From positions 44,592,194 to 44,656,193 of the forward strand of contig NC_080670.1 of assembly GCF_030247195.1 (NCBI RefSeq): DNA of 64,000 nucleotides, written 5' to 3'. This document shows, piece by piece, positions 34,029 through 45,531 of the stretch; the stretch's first letter is position 1, and the number at the start of each line of letters is the position of its first letter. The stretch is from Topomyia yanbarensis. Lineage: Eukaryota > Arthropoda > Insecta > Diptera > Culicidae. A program made the translations under genes and the position numbers. Under the pieces are notes generated by a model that worked only from the letters and a program-made list of their open reading frames with translations, was not told the origin of the DNA and searched no databases.

Positions 34029-34696
34029 TAGACCTCTTCACATTTTGAAAAAGTTTTGAAATATACATGGGTCAGCTCGGATTTTTGTTCTTAGTGTGAG
34101 TTTAAGAAGTTTCGCCAAAAATGACATAATTTGGACATGATTTAGAAGTGTCTCCAATCAAAAATCGTGTTTTTGCTATGTTTCCATAGTAAGATCACTT
34201 ACACTCTGATTTAATAGGCTCTACATGCCCACATATCACCAAATGTTGTTTCTTAGACATATCTTAACAGGTTTTAACAGGTGAACATAGCTCTAATCGC
34301 AATAGAAAATTTGTTAACTGGATTTTTATATGGAAAAGTATATCAAAAGCAAGAAAAATTAGTAGTATTTTATCTAGGTTTTGAAATTCTTTTCTATATA
34401 AAATTCGGTTAATAAATTTTCTATTTCGATTAGAGCTATGTTCACCTGTTAAACCATGTTAAGATATGTCTAAAGAACAACATTTGGTGATATGTGGGCA
34501 TGTAGAGCCTATTAAATCAGAGTGTAAGTGATCTTACTATGGAAACATAGCAAACACACGATTTTTGATTGGAGACACCTCTAAATCATGTCCAAATTAT
34601 GTCATTTTTGGCGAAACTTCTTAAATTCACACGTAGAACGAAAATCCGAGCTGACCCATGCATATTTCAAAACTTTTCAAAAAGGGGAGAGGTCTA
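34029..34696. mobile_element. Large foldback element with 8-bp duplication
   Basis: ATAAACAT at 34021-34028 and 34697-34704 flanks an element that is almost all inverted repeat: arms of roughly 300 bp (left starts TAGACCTCT, right ends AGAGGTCTA) around a short AT-rich centre at about 34345-34395. Arms agree closely, for instance GTGATATGTGGGCATGTAGA. The 8-bp duplication suggests a hAT-type source. It broke the Tc1/mariner relic; rejoining the flanks restores the match with copy 1. Confidence 0.93.
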
Positions 34697-35038
34697 ATAA
34701 ACATATATCATTCGACCGTCCCATAGGTCCTCCAAAGGTTCAAGGAACGGATGAGAAGCCAGAAGCATGAGGAAAATCGGGAACAACACGCAACAAAACG
34801 AGAGAGTGCTTATTGCAAGCGGAATCCGAACATTTCGACGCGGGGCTTGGCAAAAAATTATGTTTCGCAAAGTTTCAACTAGAGGGCCAAGAAACGACCC
34901 GGATTAGACACATGCAAGGTGCAGAACTTCCCAAATAGGGACGAACGCTAGAAGAGTGTAGTCAATACGCGCGAAAAACCACGCGACGCTACTATAGAAA
35001 CACCGGAGATGCGTTATTAAGATATCACATCATCATAT

Positions 35039-35226
35039 AACATATACCCTCTTTTATATGTATAAGTTAGATGTAAAGTTTTTTTTAGTTTCATTATATA
35101 AAACAAAATAATATTGAAATGTGTAACCCCCTAGTTTTAAGAAATTCAAAATGTAAAACAATGAAAAAATGGCACCTTTAAGCTAACGCATACGTGCCTT
35201 ATCAAATAAACAAATTGAAAAAAAAA
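35039..35226 (+). mobile_element. 5'-truncated 3' end of the I-clade family
   Basis: This matches about 7493-7682 of the element at 2555 almost base for base (CCCTCTTTTATATGTATAAG, GGCACCTTTAAGCTAACGCA, AAATAAACAAATTGAAAAAA). ATCATAT at 35032-35038 and again at 35227-35233 is the target duplication. Extreme 5' truncation is the usual outcome of aborted target-primed reverse transcription. Confidence 0.93.
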
Positions 35227-35732
35227 ATCATATTACATACATCAAAGCGTAGCATCGGATATTAGGCAGTTTCTGGGACAGGAATATTTTTTTGGGAAAG
35301 GATAAGTTTGCTCTGAAAAATCGTTTTAAACAGACGAAGCTGTCAAAATTCACTTCGAAATACCTGATTTAGTAGGCTATAGCACTTGTGGCAAACGGTG
35401 AGATTTACAAATCTTAGCGCCTCCAAACACGACTTTTGTCATTTTTTAGCCAACAAGATCATAAATCGTTTTTTAACCTCTATTTGGTTTAATGGTACTA
35501 GTTCAAAACCGTGCAGGAGTGATATCCGAGTATTTTTTTTTTGGATTTTGTACCGAAAAACATGAACCTACCAAACTGTCCTACACTTAAACCAACCGAA
35601 ACCTGTTTGGCCATGAAGAAGCGTAAACTTCGGAAGACCAAAGGAAAAGTGATGGACGGAAAAGAAATGATGAGGAAAAAATTGAGAAAATTTACCGGAA
35701 ACGACCGCACAAGTTTTAACGGCAGGTGTTAG

Positions 35733-36154
35733 TCACAATTGTTGAGCTTTTTGCTCTAATTCTAAGCTGAAATAAATGCATATACTGAACTTTCGAAAAC
35801 ATTTATTTCGTTTCGATAACTGTAGTCGATTTACCAATTGTTTTGTCTATCCAAAATGTTGCAAGAATTAGCGTCTCGCCCTTTACCTATATGTATCATT
35901 TTGGCATATAATATATGGCAGCAAAAATCCCTGTGGATTGTACTGAAAACTGCATCATCCACGTGCTTGCCTGCTATACACGGTAGTGTAAAGCTGTTTA
36001 AACAACAAATATCTACGGAACCTTAATTATTTTAGGTACTAAAAATCGACAGGACTACCGCGGAACAATACTGAAAATAAAAAGTGTTTCCAGTCGATGA
36101 TCTTTTCATGAAGGAACGAATCTCGACTACCCACACACCATTTTTTGTATTTTG
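35733..36154. other. Tail of the Tc1/mariner relic, then unannotated
   Basis: TTTCGATAACTGTAGTCGAT at about 35811 resembles 13212-13240, so the relic may extend this far. No terminal inverted repeat was found. No gene. Confidence 0.4.
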
Positions 36155-36435
36155 TTTCAGCAATTTATTTTGCTGAAACTTTTCAGCAAAACTGGATTTG
36201 CTAAGAGTTCAGCTTTGCAATTTTTGTTCCGCTGATTTTTAGTAAAGCCCATTAGTTTGACGAAAATCAGTAAATGTACAGAAGTTGATTGCTGAAACAA
36301 TCAGTAAAAGAATGGCAATTTTGCTGAGTTCCAGCAAATCAAACTGACAGTTCAGCAAATTTTGACAGTTTTGAATTGCTGTAAATTCAGCGGAATATTT
36401 TTTGCTGAGAGTATTGCTGATATTCGGCAATCAGA
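36155..36435. repeat. GCTGAAA-rich repeat, possible MITE
   Basis: TTGCTGAA / TTCAGCAA occur many times on both strands (about 36155, 36170, 36180, 36209, 36287, 36320, 36352, 36385, 36410). Both outer ends carry such motifs, as in elements whose transposase binds repeated subterminal sites. No clear duplication was found, so the limits are approximate. Confidence 0.5.
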
Positions 36436-36450
36436 ATTTAATGTGCATGG

Positions 36451-36494
36451 TGCACTATTCGAAATACACATATTTAGGTATTTCGAATAGTGCA
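36451..36494. repeat. Perfect 17-bp hairpin
   Basis: TGCACTATTCGAAATAC and its exact complement enclose a 10-base loop. The stem itself contains the palindrome TTCGAA. No terminator-like or RNA-gene context is visible. Confidence 0.9.
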
Positions 36495-37159
36495 TCTAAA
36501 CAATCAATTATACATTGTTCGAAAATTTTTGAGCGACGGTGTGGGTGCGTCGGACTGTAATAGTAGTACAATGTTCAATACCACCCGCTCGTGTTATTGA
36601 AATTTTGTAAAAGCATTTCATTCCCAGCCAATAAACCTAACGCACGAACCGAAAGCTCAAAGTAGATCAAGTGTACTTTTCGAAAATAAAGCATTGTTGC
36701 AATTCAATCTGAATGGAGGTTGCAGTGCATGGCCTTAAAAGAAGCGTGCAGTGCCCAAAATTTCTATATGCATTTTAAAGTTATGATTGAACTTTTTTCT
36801 AATTCGTTTACTTGAAACGGCTCAATGGATTTGCTTAAGGTTCAACTGAGAAAGTCCCGGAAATCTTTGAAAACGAAAAGAGTAGTTTGTTTCTATTTTC
36901 ATTTTTTTTATTTCGACTCCCCCTTTCTTTTTACTTTTTAACCTTCTTTTGAACCTAGAAGTTTTGAATGCCAATACATGAACCTTGTCCTAGAGTTCAA
37001 AGATTTTTTGGAATATCATTCACATAAATTCGTGCTTGTGACTGGGATATAGACCCTACTCGTATCGTTCCGGAGGATCCGGAACTGGCTGTGGAAGTCT
37101 ATGGTTTCCTCGAAAGTTTCTTTTAGAATTATTGTATGTGTGACCGAAACAAATACCCT
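36495..37159. other. No recognisable feature
   Basis: AT-rich sequence without a recognisable gene or transposon end; it leads into the degenerate tandem repeat at 37160. Confidence 0.5.
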
Positions 37160-37600
37160 ATTTGTGAACTGGCCAATTCTACACCGGATCATCCGAAAGG
37201 TCAATGGGTCTCTGTCCCAGTCGCAAGTACGAATTTTTGCGAATGATATGCCCTTATCTTTTTGAAAATATCTCAGAGCCCTAGGGCAAGATTTATTAAT
37301 TGACCAACTGCGCGGATGTGCCAGATTTTCCGGAAAGTCATTTTGTGGCCAATTTTCCAATTATATCTACGAATTTATGCCCATGTATCAAATATTTTCG
37401 AAAAAACTTCAGAGCTTTAGAACTAGATTCATGAATTGACCAACTATACGGATGTTCCGGATGTTCCGGTTGATTTTCACGTAGAATCCAGGGTCAATGA
37501 GTCACAGTGTTAATATCATTTTAGACGAGATTTTATAGTTTATAAACTTTCAAGCTTATTACAAATTTTTGGGATCAGTTTCATTGATTGACCACATTGT
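37160..37600. repeat. Degenerate tandem repeat, about 140-bp period
   Basis: The phrase GAATTGACCAACT (variable) occurs near 37164, 37295, 37434 and 37580, spaced 131-146 bp. Units also share CAGAGC(C/T)(T/C)TAG and a CCGGATGTTCCGG-like segment. The copies are strongly diverged. It resembles old Aedes-type satellite-like repeats; no coding role. Confidence 0.6.
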
Positions 37601-38222
37601 CAACATTATGAGATATACAATTATTCCCCCGGAATAGGTATCGGAATCGAAGTCCGAAACATCCAAGGTCGGTCGTATCATATACAAATTTAGTACATAC
37701 ATTCTTATTTTTGTTTTGTTTGTGTTTATTATTGGTATTTTGTTACTAAACCTGTGATTTATGATAACTGTTCTGCATTCATCTATGTACGTCAAACATG
37801 ACCCCATTCGGCACCGATTTCCATTGGCCAACCTGGTCAAAAATGGTAATATTTACCAAAAGCTGAAAATTGAAACTCTAGCACAAAATTTGGTTACAGG
37901 TTCATATAGATTTAACTGAAAATGTGTCTTAAAACTAAGTTAGAAATCGGGGTCAATATGACCCGCTAACAGTTTATTCGTTACAAGAAGTTAACACCTA
38001 AAGAAGGTTAAAATGCTACAGGCTAATCTTTTGTCTTCTGCTGGCAGGAGTCGAGCTTAGGCAGTGTTACTACGAATCACTCAAGTCTACCAACATGTCT
38101 CCCGGCAAAGACAGATTTGTCCCTCTTTGCCGTGAGAACCGACCGAGTTTTTTTTTTCGCTCCCCCTTTACTAAATCTTCTTGAAAATCAAACAATGAAT
38201 TTGAGGCATTTTTAGAATGCTA
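37601..38222. other. Unannotated, includes the 38015-38150 dispersed repeat
   Basis: No gene. Positions 38015-38150 match 13505-13630 (GAGCTTAGG, ACTACGAATC, CAACATGT). GGGGTCAATATGACCC at about 37950 is a short palindrome. Confidence 0.5.
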
Positions 38223-39467
38223 GAGTAGAATGGGGTCAATTAGGTATAGGAGTACAATAGGAATAGGGCATTATCTTTGCTACGTTATTGCAGAGGTCGC
38301 TCGTGTTGCGTGAATTAGATACACGGTAGAGAACATCGTTGACGACTGTCATTTCAGCTGTTACTGTGGATCAGTTTTATTAGTTACGGCATCGTTTATG
38401 TTTTCACGTATTGTTCTTCAAAAACGCATTGTCTTTCGTCCTCAGTACAGAACATTTAATCAATATAAAAAATGTCAAGTGTCAAGTCAAGTTTTTTCTT
38501 TCGTAAAAAATAATGCTGAATACGAGTAGTTGAGTTGGTTTTTTGATATTTTTATTTTTGGAAAAAAAATACGGACGTCAACATGAAACATAAGCTTAGG
38601 GGCACGATAGGTCATCCGTTATACGCCACTACTATAATGCAAAATATAATGATTTTAACAGAAAAATTGTGAGTAATTTCATGCGAAAAAAGCCAAAGCG
38701 ATTGAAGAGGACATAATGAATGCAATTGCATCTTTACAACATGGCGCCAGTATTTGATCACCCTCTAAACAAGTCAAGGTTCCGTTCGAAACAGCTCGTG
38801 TTAACGGGAAGTTCTCGTCATCAATGAAAGCGCATCAGATATTTCGAATGAGTTAACAATATAATAATTTTAGGTGTTGTTGAAGTAGATAATCGAAAAA
38901 ACATGATCGAAAAAGAGAAGGAAAAGGAATCCTAAAAATGCTTCGAAGCGCAAACGTTATCGTCGCACAGCTAAGCACCCACGTTAGTCGGAATGCACAA
39001 CTTCAATTCCCCACTTTGGCGACGACGAGTATAATTCACAATGCAAAGTCAGACGCAACTGCTGAAGAAAACGTGTTTTTTCAACATTTTCTTCTGCGGT
39101 TTTATGATTAGCCACATTATTTGCCACTTCCTCATATTCTTACATGAATAATGTCAATGGATTGCAGTATTCATATTCAGTATTCTTCAAATAAAAGCTG
39201 AACCGCTGATTTTCAAGGAGTGTACAATGTTTTATTTAACCTCGAATATAGTGACCTATCGAACCCCCAGATTTTAAAAACATCTAAAAAAGTACCTTCG
39301 CCTTATTGGATTTAGCTTAAAAATATTTAGCCAAGCATAAAATCATTAGTGTCGAAATGTTGCCGGATGTATAATTTTTCCAATGAATGCTTGTTTGTCA
39401 AAATCAGTGCAAAACTACCATCGCAGGAGCTCGTCAAAAAACTGACCTACTTGACCCCACTCTACTC
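38223..39467 (+). mobile_element. Pogo-like transposon, internally decayed
   Basis: TA at 38221-38222 and 39468-39469 flanks inverted ends GAGTAGARTGGGGTCAA. Inside, one frame near 38690 reads KKAKAIEEDIMNAIASLQHGASI and, after a stop, KQVKVPFETARVNGKF. This resembles the N-terminal psq-type helix-turn-helix of pogo transposases. A basic tail similar to KRNPKNASKRKRYRR lies near 38925-38970. The catalytic domain between them is missing. The 1245-bp length and the remnants suggest an internal-deletion derivative. Confidence 0.8.
38599..39269. repeat. Inner inverted ends inside the pogo-like element
   Basis: GGGGCACGATAGGTCA at 38600 and, inverted, GGGGGTTCGATAGGTCAC near 39254-39271 form a second pair of ends within the larger element. 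They could be the ends of a nested pogo-like element that actually owns the transposase remnants, or subterminal binding sites of the outer one. Confidence 0.5.
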
Positions 39468-39519
39468 TACTGATTGGTTTTCATGAAAATTTCACTAATA
39501 ATAAATTGCAATAGTAAAT

Positions 39520-39610
39520 TTCGTGCTTCAGTAGATCTAAGCCAGACGAACTCGAAACGATGACCACGCCGTCTATCTCAACTTTGTGGGTGGCATGTAT
39601 ATGCGGTAGT
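39520..39610 (-). pseudogene. I-clade ORF1 scrap
   Basis: On the minus strand the sequence reads THKVEIDGVVIVSSSSGLDL and then LKHE, corresponding to the RVYIPA-x-VEVSGVVSDSSLNCEDLLKYG block of I-clade ORF1. Only about 90 bp is recognisable. It lies just beyond the pogo-like element. Confidence 0.5.
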
Positions 39611-39665
39611 CTTTTATAAAATATTTGACGCCATTAATGTCATTTGTTTGCATTTGATAGGGTAA

Positions 39666-39766
39666 TACAATTCTGAGCATACCTTCGAATGCCGCAACTT
39701 TCCGCTTGTACAGGTGAAATAATTTTAAGGAAAGTTGCGGCATTCGAAGATAAGCTCAGAATTGTA
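39666..39766. repeat. 38-bp-arm hairpin
   Basis: TACAATTCTGAGCATACCTT (continuing to TTTCC at 39703) pairs with 39729-39766 with two or three mismatches; the loop is 25 bases. It is too small for a typical MITE but of the same style as other foldbacks in the window. Confidence 0.85.
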
Positions 39767-41408
39767 GCTGGCCTGGCTGGCAATAGCCAATGACGCCGGG
39801 CAGAAGAGAGCACTAAAATCTTGATTTTCTTTCTAAACTTATTGAGGATAAGTCAGACCTTGTTTGACATTTCTATGTACACAAATTATCATTCAATGCC
39901 GTACTGAAAAACTACAACGAAGCGCAAAACTGAGACTCCGCCAAGGGCGCCAACAGACCACGTTACGGCTCTGCATATAAACTGTCTAAATAAACAAACG
40001 ACTTGGAGTATAGACTTTCCCAATTTAGTAAAATGCATTATGTCAATCCACTAACCAAGAAAAAATGTACAAATCAATGTAATAGAAAAAAATAGCCTCG
40101 ATAAATTGGATGTCTTTGAAAATGCTGGACACAGTTTATTTCGACAACATTGGACCTTTTATTATAATACTTTTCTAGTCTTATTATATTACAATTAGAG
40201 ATTCATATTTAAAAACATTTCAGTAAAAATAACATTTCAAAAGCTTTATGCATAGAGATACAGACTAGGTATAGACATATGATAACATCGTCCCACTTCC
40301 AAACGTTTCCAAACTAGAAGATGCAAGGATAAATCTACTTGAAACGAGAAACGTACAGCTCGGTAGATATTTACCCTGCAATCAACAAATAGTAATTCGT
40401 CCGGGATGCAGTCGTTCAAGGGACAACTGATACACCACACGGCGAGCACGACGAATGTTGCTTCTTCGGTGCCACGTGATCTGCATCAATGATCGATGAG
40501 TAGGTAGCAACCGGGATGAGATAGTCATTCAAATTGTCGAAAATCAGCTATATGTACCTACTCATTGATGGAAGCATGTGCACTTTCCCGTACAGTATCG
40601 CTTTTGGATACTTATCCCGGACAGCGGACCTGGAGGTGAAGAAAGTAACCTTCAGCAAGCATCTTGGTTTCATCACAGAGAACAGACGTTCATCTTGAAA
40701 GTGGTGTAAAACATAATGCTATATTCAAGTGAATATTTTCGATCGACTGGGAGTGTTTTATGTTAAGGTATTGGTATTGGTAGTCCTGTATAAATGTCAA
40801 ACGATTATTTTGGTTATCCGACGTTTCGGCCGTTTTAGGTGGCCTTTTCAAGGAAAAATATCTGTCTATTGCTAACGATATTTTTTTCCTGCGTTGGGAC
40901 GTTTGGTTTTTATTTTTCATATACGCGCTTTGGAGTTTCTAACGGCACAAGATTTTTCACGAGTCATAACAAATCAATTGTAAAAAATATAAAACGGCCT
41001 GGTGAAATTCCTCTGTTGAGCGTAACTCGAATTAAATGCCCCAATTATCACACTACCATTGCGTTAAACGAATATGGCAGATGCTGCTCCAACCAACGGC
41101 ATCATGTGAATAGGGTGATGATAGAAACACATATGTTTACTCAAAGAAGTATCACGTGTGTTTTAATTTTTCATGAGAAGTCATGGATTCAAAAAGACTG
41201 TCGCTCTCGGTGATGCCAAGATTATAATATGAATGTGAACTATATGAAAAAGGTTTTACGTCACTACTCGAATGCTTATATGAGGACCTGTGTATTCATT
41301 TACCATCAAACATCAAACTCTGGATTGATCGCAATGCTTAATGCAACGGTAAAACACCTCAACTTTGGACAATTATTTTTATTTTATAGAAAATTAAATG
41401 AGTAAATT
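39767..41408. other. No supported gene
   Basis: No exon or transposon end was recognised. A patch around 40560-40690 is less AT-biased. TTATCCGACGTTTCGGCC at about 40815 resembles a phrase common in retrotransposon-derived DNA, but no frame supports this. Confidence 0.45.
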
Positions 41409-41647
41409 GGTCGGTGTTAAGTCAGACCAGACTAAGTCGCAAAACATCAAAAAATGAGATAATGATAGCACTGGATAAACAAATTTCGTCAGTTACATAC
41501 GACTTTTGCCAGATTTGAAATATGTAACAATAAACAAGAATTATGGCAAAAATTAGTTTCCATTCATAATGTAAAGGATGCTGCGATTCAAACTTTAAAC
41601 TCGTTTCAATATTTTGTCACTTAGTCCGGTCTGACTTAACACCGACC
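41409..41647. mobile_element. MITE with GGTCGGTGTTAAGTCAGACC ends
   Basis: Inverted ends of about 33 bp begin GGTCGGTGTTAAGTCAGACC and continue into GACTAAGTC. AATT flanks both sides and may be a 4-bp duplication (it is palindromic, so the exact edge is uncertain). 239 bp, non-coding. Confidence 0.85.
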
Positions 41648-44003
41648 AATTCATAAAATGTTTTCCAATTAATTACCCATTTGGTATGTATAACAAAGTC
41701 TCCGACGTTGTGTCACTAAGCAAAAAAGTATATTTTATTTCGACAAAAGTTCCTGAGAAGCTCCATGAAAAATTCCCACTAAAATATTCATTGCGGCAAT
41801 TTTCACCCACTTTGGAAGCAATCCGGACCCTACCATCAAACTTTAGGTGTACGAGATCGCTATCATTAGCACCAAATTTTACCGCTTATTAAAGTAATTG
41901 GTACTCAGATTTAAACGGTATCCAAGCTACAAGAAATTCGCTTTCATCGTGATCCGTGGAAGGTGAAGACAGCGAGATTGCGACGAAGATGAAGATAATT
42001 GTCTCCGAAATTTTCATTCACCTTTCCCTGGGACAACCGGATGCTTATTCTCTGCGCTGCTGGCTATATTTTTGCCGAACTTCGCAGCATAGGGAGCGAA
42101 GTGTCAGCTAACCTCATCTTACAATTGGCCTTGCTATCTTGCAGGGGTTCACCCGATGCCCGGCGGCAATTGATTTTGTCGAGCTCATGTTTTATTCAGC
42201 ACAGACAGTGTCTTTGAATCGATTCGGGGCAACTAGGTGGGAACCATATGGTTACAGACTGACGAGTTTGCCGTTTCCTGCCATATCTTTGTTCGAATTC
42301 CGCTCGCTGGTGTGGTCTGTGTCCGTTTTCCTTTTTAGGCGTTTCTGGATTCGTGTTAGTTTGTTGGCCTCGGAAATCCATGTTTCCGGCAAATAAATAA
42401 ATTTTATGTCATAAACAAATAATTTGAATGTTTTGAGTTTGATCACGCAATGCTGATTTCGTTTTTAGATCTGAATCGCTCTAGTTTCGCTCGAAACTGT
42501 CTATAGATTTTGTAAACATTAGAGCGAACCGAGAGCGACTCGAAAACTGCATAATACTTCAAATTTTCAAATCAAATGTATCCATGAAATTTCTAGTTTT
42601 TAAGGAATAGGAACAATATAAACTTATGTTTAAGGAACACTAATAGAATTATGATTCCGTTGTGTTCAAATTACTAAAAATAGCTTAAAGAATCAAGAAA
42701 ACGGTCTCCATCCTTGAGGTGTCCGTCTTAGGCATAACTTCCCTACCTACCAGGGTAAACCATTATTAGAATATATCAAGGACGGGCACACACCATCCAT
42801 AATTGCTTCTCGAGGTATATGCAAGTGAAGTCAATCCAAACTCAATGGCCATTAACTACGGACCACTACCAATTGGGAGTGTTAGCTCAAAACGGACTCT
42901 AACTTGATTAAATGAATAAATAAAATTATCAATTAAACTCGCTAGCAAGTCGTTTGTAGTTTTTGCCAATTTTTCCACTAGACTCTAGCTGCGCTAGTTC
43001 ATTAGAGGAAACTTTTTTGTGTTCCACACGTAAAAAATATTTTCTCGCCCAGATCTGTGGAAGAAGTGAAAAAATGAGAGCAATGCCAAATTTATGCTGA
43101 ATATCTTGATTTCCACACCTAGTTTATGAGCCTGGTATATTGGTCTGAATCAAGTATATGAATCGTCGAGCCGAGTGAATTTGTGCTAATGGTAAAAACC
43201 GGAATAAAACCCTCGAACGTCACCAATAAGTTTTAATAATTTTTTAAATAACTCATTTATTTAACATAGCACTTTCAGCTCTACGAAAAAAAAAAAATCT
43301 TTATTACTTCAATAAACCAGACGGAACACACAATCACATTAAAGACACACTAGCTTATATCATACAGCCAATTGTTTCGTTGGAATGTAGTTGACTCTTG
43401 CAAACAAATTATGCTGGATGCAACGACGCATTGGCATTGACGATGAAAGTATTCCAAACGGGGCAGTAAAATGTATAAGACACGTGGGGGAATTGTGTCG
43501 TCTACTTCCTTGTGTCTAAAATCTGGACCGTTCGCTTTGGCTTGCGGTGTAGGGACAGCATGAACTTTCACCGGCAGAAATTACCAAAAGTTTAAGCAAT
43601 CTGAGGTTAAGCCATTTATAGTTTGTTAAAATTTCATAGCCAATAAGAGGACGGGAAAGTTTCGTAAATAAGTTTTGGCAAAGTGCCCTCAGAAAGCTTT
43701 GTATCCATTTGAGATGAGCTTGGATCTTCCTGTTCGTACTTCTCTTGCTTTGTATTGGTGGGTGGCGTCTACTTCAAGTATTAAAGCGAGTTTCGGAACA
43801 TCACCTCAATTGGTTGGGAGTTTAGTCATCTTAATTTTGTTTCTATTAGCTTGTTTAAAACAAATCGATAATAGCTACAAATCCACGTTACTTGTTGTTA
43901 GTTAGAATTAAAATTAGAATAGAATTAGAAAGGTTTTAACCTTATGGCTCTTTTTCCATGCTAAAAAATATTCAACCATAGTAAAAGGGATTAGAAATAT
44001 AAC
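41648..44003. other. No supported gene
   Basis: A 2.3-kb interval with several open frames under 90 codons and no recognisable domain. GC content rises at 41990-42390, where frames are open on both strands (42139-42396 plus; 42196-42446 minus), but I see no splice sites or homology. An A tract of 12 lies at about 43289. Confidence 0.45.
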
Positions 44004-44874
44004 CCAGAGTGGGACACGGTTGTATGAAAAAAAAAAAAATTTTGCTCCGAGTAACTTTTTGGGTCCCATTTAGCTCCCAGAACAACTCTGCAAATTTTAA
44101 GCTCGATCGGTGAAACTATATTTTTGCGCCCACTGTTTAAAGTTTACATGGGATTTCTTATGGGGAAATAGTCTTTTGCAAAATAATTCGTCCAAGAGTC
44201 GCCCGTTACCTCCTAAAAATAAATAGATGTCTTATTTTAATAGGAAATTAGTCAAACAAACAAATTCTGCAGGACTGTGGAACGATCTGATGCTCGTGGA
44301 AAAAGTTATTAAGACAAAACCGATTGATGCCCTGAAGATCGATAAAAATTTCACTTCGCATAGCATCACTGCTGCTGACGATCAAATTATATGCAACATT
44401 TTTGACTTTCTCTAATTATGTTCAAAAAAAGCCTCAATTTATCCCTCAAAACTCTCGTGAAGTGGCCAAACAGTACAGATAATTGATTTAGACACATTTG
44501 GAGAAGATCAAAACAAAATTTCAAATAATTGGACAACCAACAGCAGTGGTGCTAGAAAAAATGAATATTTTATCGATAGTCAGAGCATTAATCGGTTTCA
44601 GCTTAATAACTTTTTTCTGAAGCGTCAGATCGTTTCGTGGTTTTCGAGACTTTGTTTCTTTGTTAAATTTCCTATAAAAGCCACATAACGGTTTATTTTT
44701 AGGAAGCAAACTCCTGGAGGAATTGTTTTTAAAGTTCATTTTCCCATTTTTGTATGTCCGGGCGCAAAAATATAGTTTCAGGGATCGAGCTAAGAATTTG
44801 CACAGTTGTTCTAGGACCCAATTGTACCTAAAAAGTTGCTCGGAGCTGGAATGTAATTTTTGTCCCACCCTACT
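44004..44874. mobile_element. Large foldback element with GTGGGACA ends
   Basis: The left arm from AGAGTGGGACA (about 44005) and the right arm ending TGTCCCACCCTA (about 44873) are inverted and pair over about 350 bp each, with many mismatches. Shared phrases include GCAAATT, AAACTATATTTTTGCGCCC and AAGTTATTAAG. Because the arms are inverted copies, both encode similar short frames (LVEKVIKTKPIDALKIDK versus LQKKVIKLKPINALTIDK); this is an effect of the repeat and not evidence for a gene. No clear duplication was seen. Confidence 0.85.
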
Positions 44875-44959
44875 TACCACATGTTTGCACTACTATCCCT
44901 TGGCTTGTCTTTCAATTTACTATATATCCCGTAATTTCTGTCTCTGCCTTCGTATTGTT

Positions 44960-45190
44960 TAAGTTTTCACTTGCGCCGGGCTTTAGGTCCGGACATAAAT
45001 AAACTCTGCTAAAAAGACCCAGATTCCGACTTCCCGCTTAAAAACGTCGATTGAACTCTTCTTTCGGACCAAAGATAAGCCGCTAAGTATTGTAAAGATT
45101 TTGAAAGAACTAACGTAGACATATTCAAATTTGAGAGATATCTCGAAAGGTCGTCCAGATAAGTCCAGAATGTTGGTATTCTGTCTAAAG
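44960..45190 (+). pseudogene. I-clade ORF1 relic, N-terminal part
   Basis: One frame reads ELFFRTKDKPLSIVKILKEL, a stop, then TYSNLRDISKGRPDKSRMLV. This aligns with VIFFRTKEKKCLNLLQISRV, LTDRYSAVTEISKIRPDKLRVVV of the element at 2860. A leader CCGGGCTTTAGGTCCGG...AAATAAACTCTGC precedes it and matches that at 20132. Only the first quarter of ORF1 remains. Confidence 0.7.
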
Positions 45191-45531
45191 AGTAGATACA
45201 GAACACTAGATTAGGATTGTCGCTGGTGCTCCCATTGTTTTCGTCTCGGAACATGTTGGTTTTGCTTTCGGTATAAATCTGTCAAGGTAACGAAAGTCCC
45301 TCTAGTAAAAGTCTTTAGTCCGCACTTTTGGTACACGCAGAAAAATATGGCCTGCTTGTAACCACAAACCGTTTAGTTGAACTTCAAATTAGTAAAATGC
45401 AGAGTTTACCTTTTTTATTTCAGTCTCGTTTATTCTACTGTGATTTTTATGCATTCAAAACCGAAAATGTCCAATGCATAAAATTTACAGCAGAATAAAC
45501 AATAGGCAAATAGAAGAATGATGTGATGTCT
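45191..45531. other. Retroelement scrap, then unannotated
   Basis: AGATACAGAACACTAGATTA and the following bases to about 45230 recur inverted at 51122-51160. The rest shows no recognisable feature. Confidence 0.45.

Larger units (their letters stand above)
33887..35732 (+). pseudogene. Tc1/mariner-type transposase relic, copy 2
   Basis: The second copy of the element seen at 2205-2554 plus 7697-8000. Two younger insertions split it: a foldback at 34029-34696 and an I-clade 3' end at 35039-35226. At 35541-35732 a frame reads FVPKNMNLPNCPTLKPTETC and continues LAMKKRKLRKTK. This fits the region around the third catalytic residue of IS630-Tc1-mariner transposases, normally NPPNCP-x-LRPIE; the Glu is in PTE. 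The middle of the catalytic domain, including the second Asp, is not visible. The subfamily (a DD37-like group) is inferred. Confidence 0.68.

Noticed and set aside
37016..37360. 114-codon minus-strand frame
   Set aside because: It lies mostly within the degenerate 140-bp tandem repeat; no domain visible.
44227..44880. Two similar short proteins on opposite strands
   Set aside because: Similarity arises because both lie in the arms of the foldback at 44004-44874.
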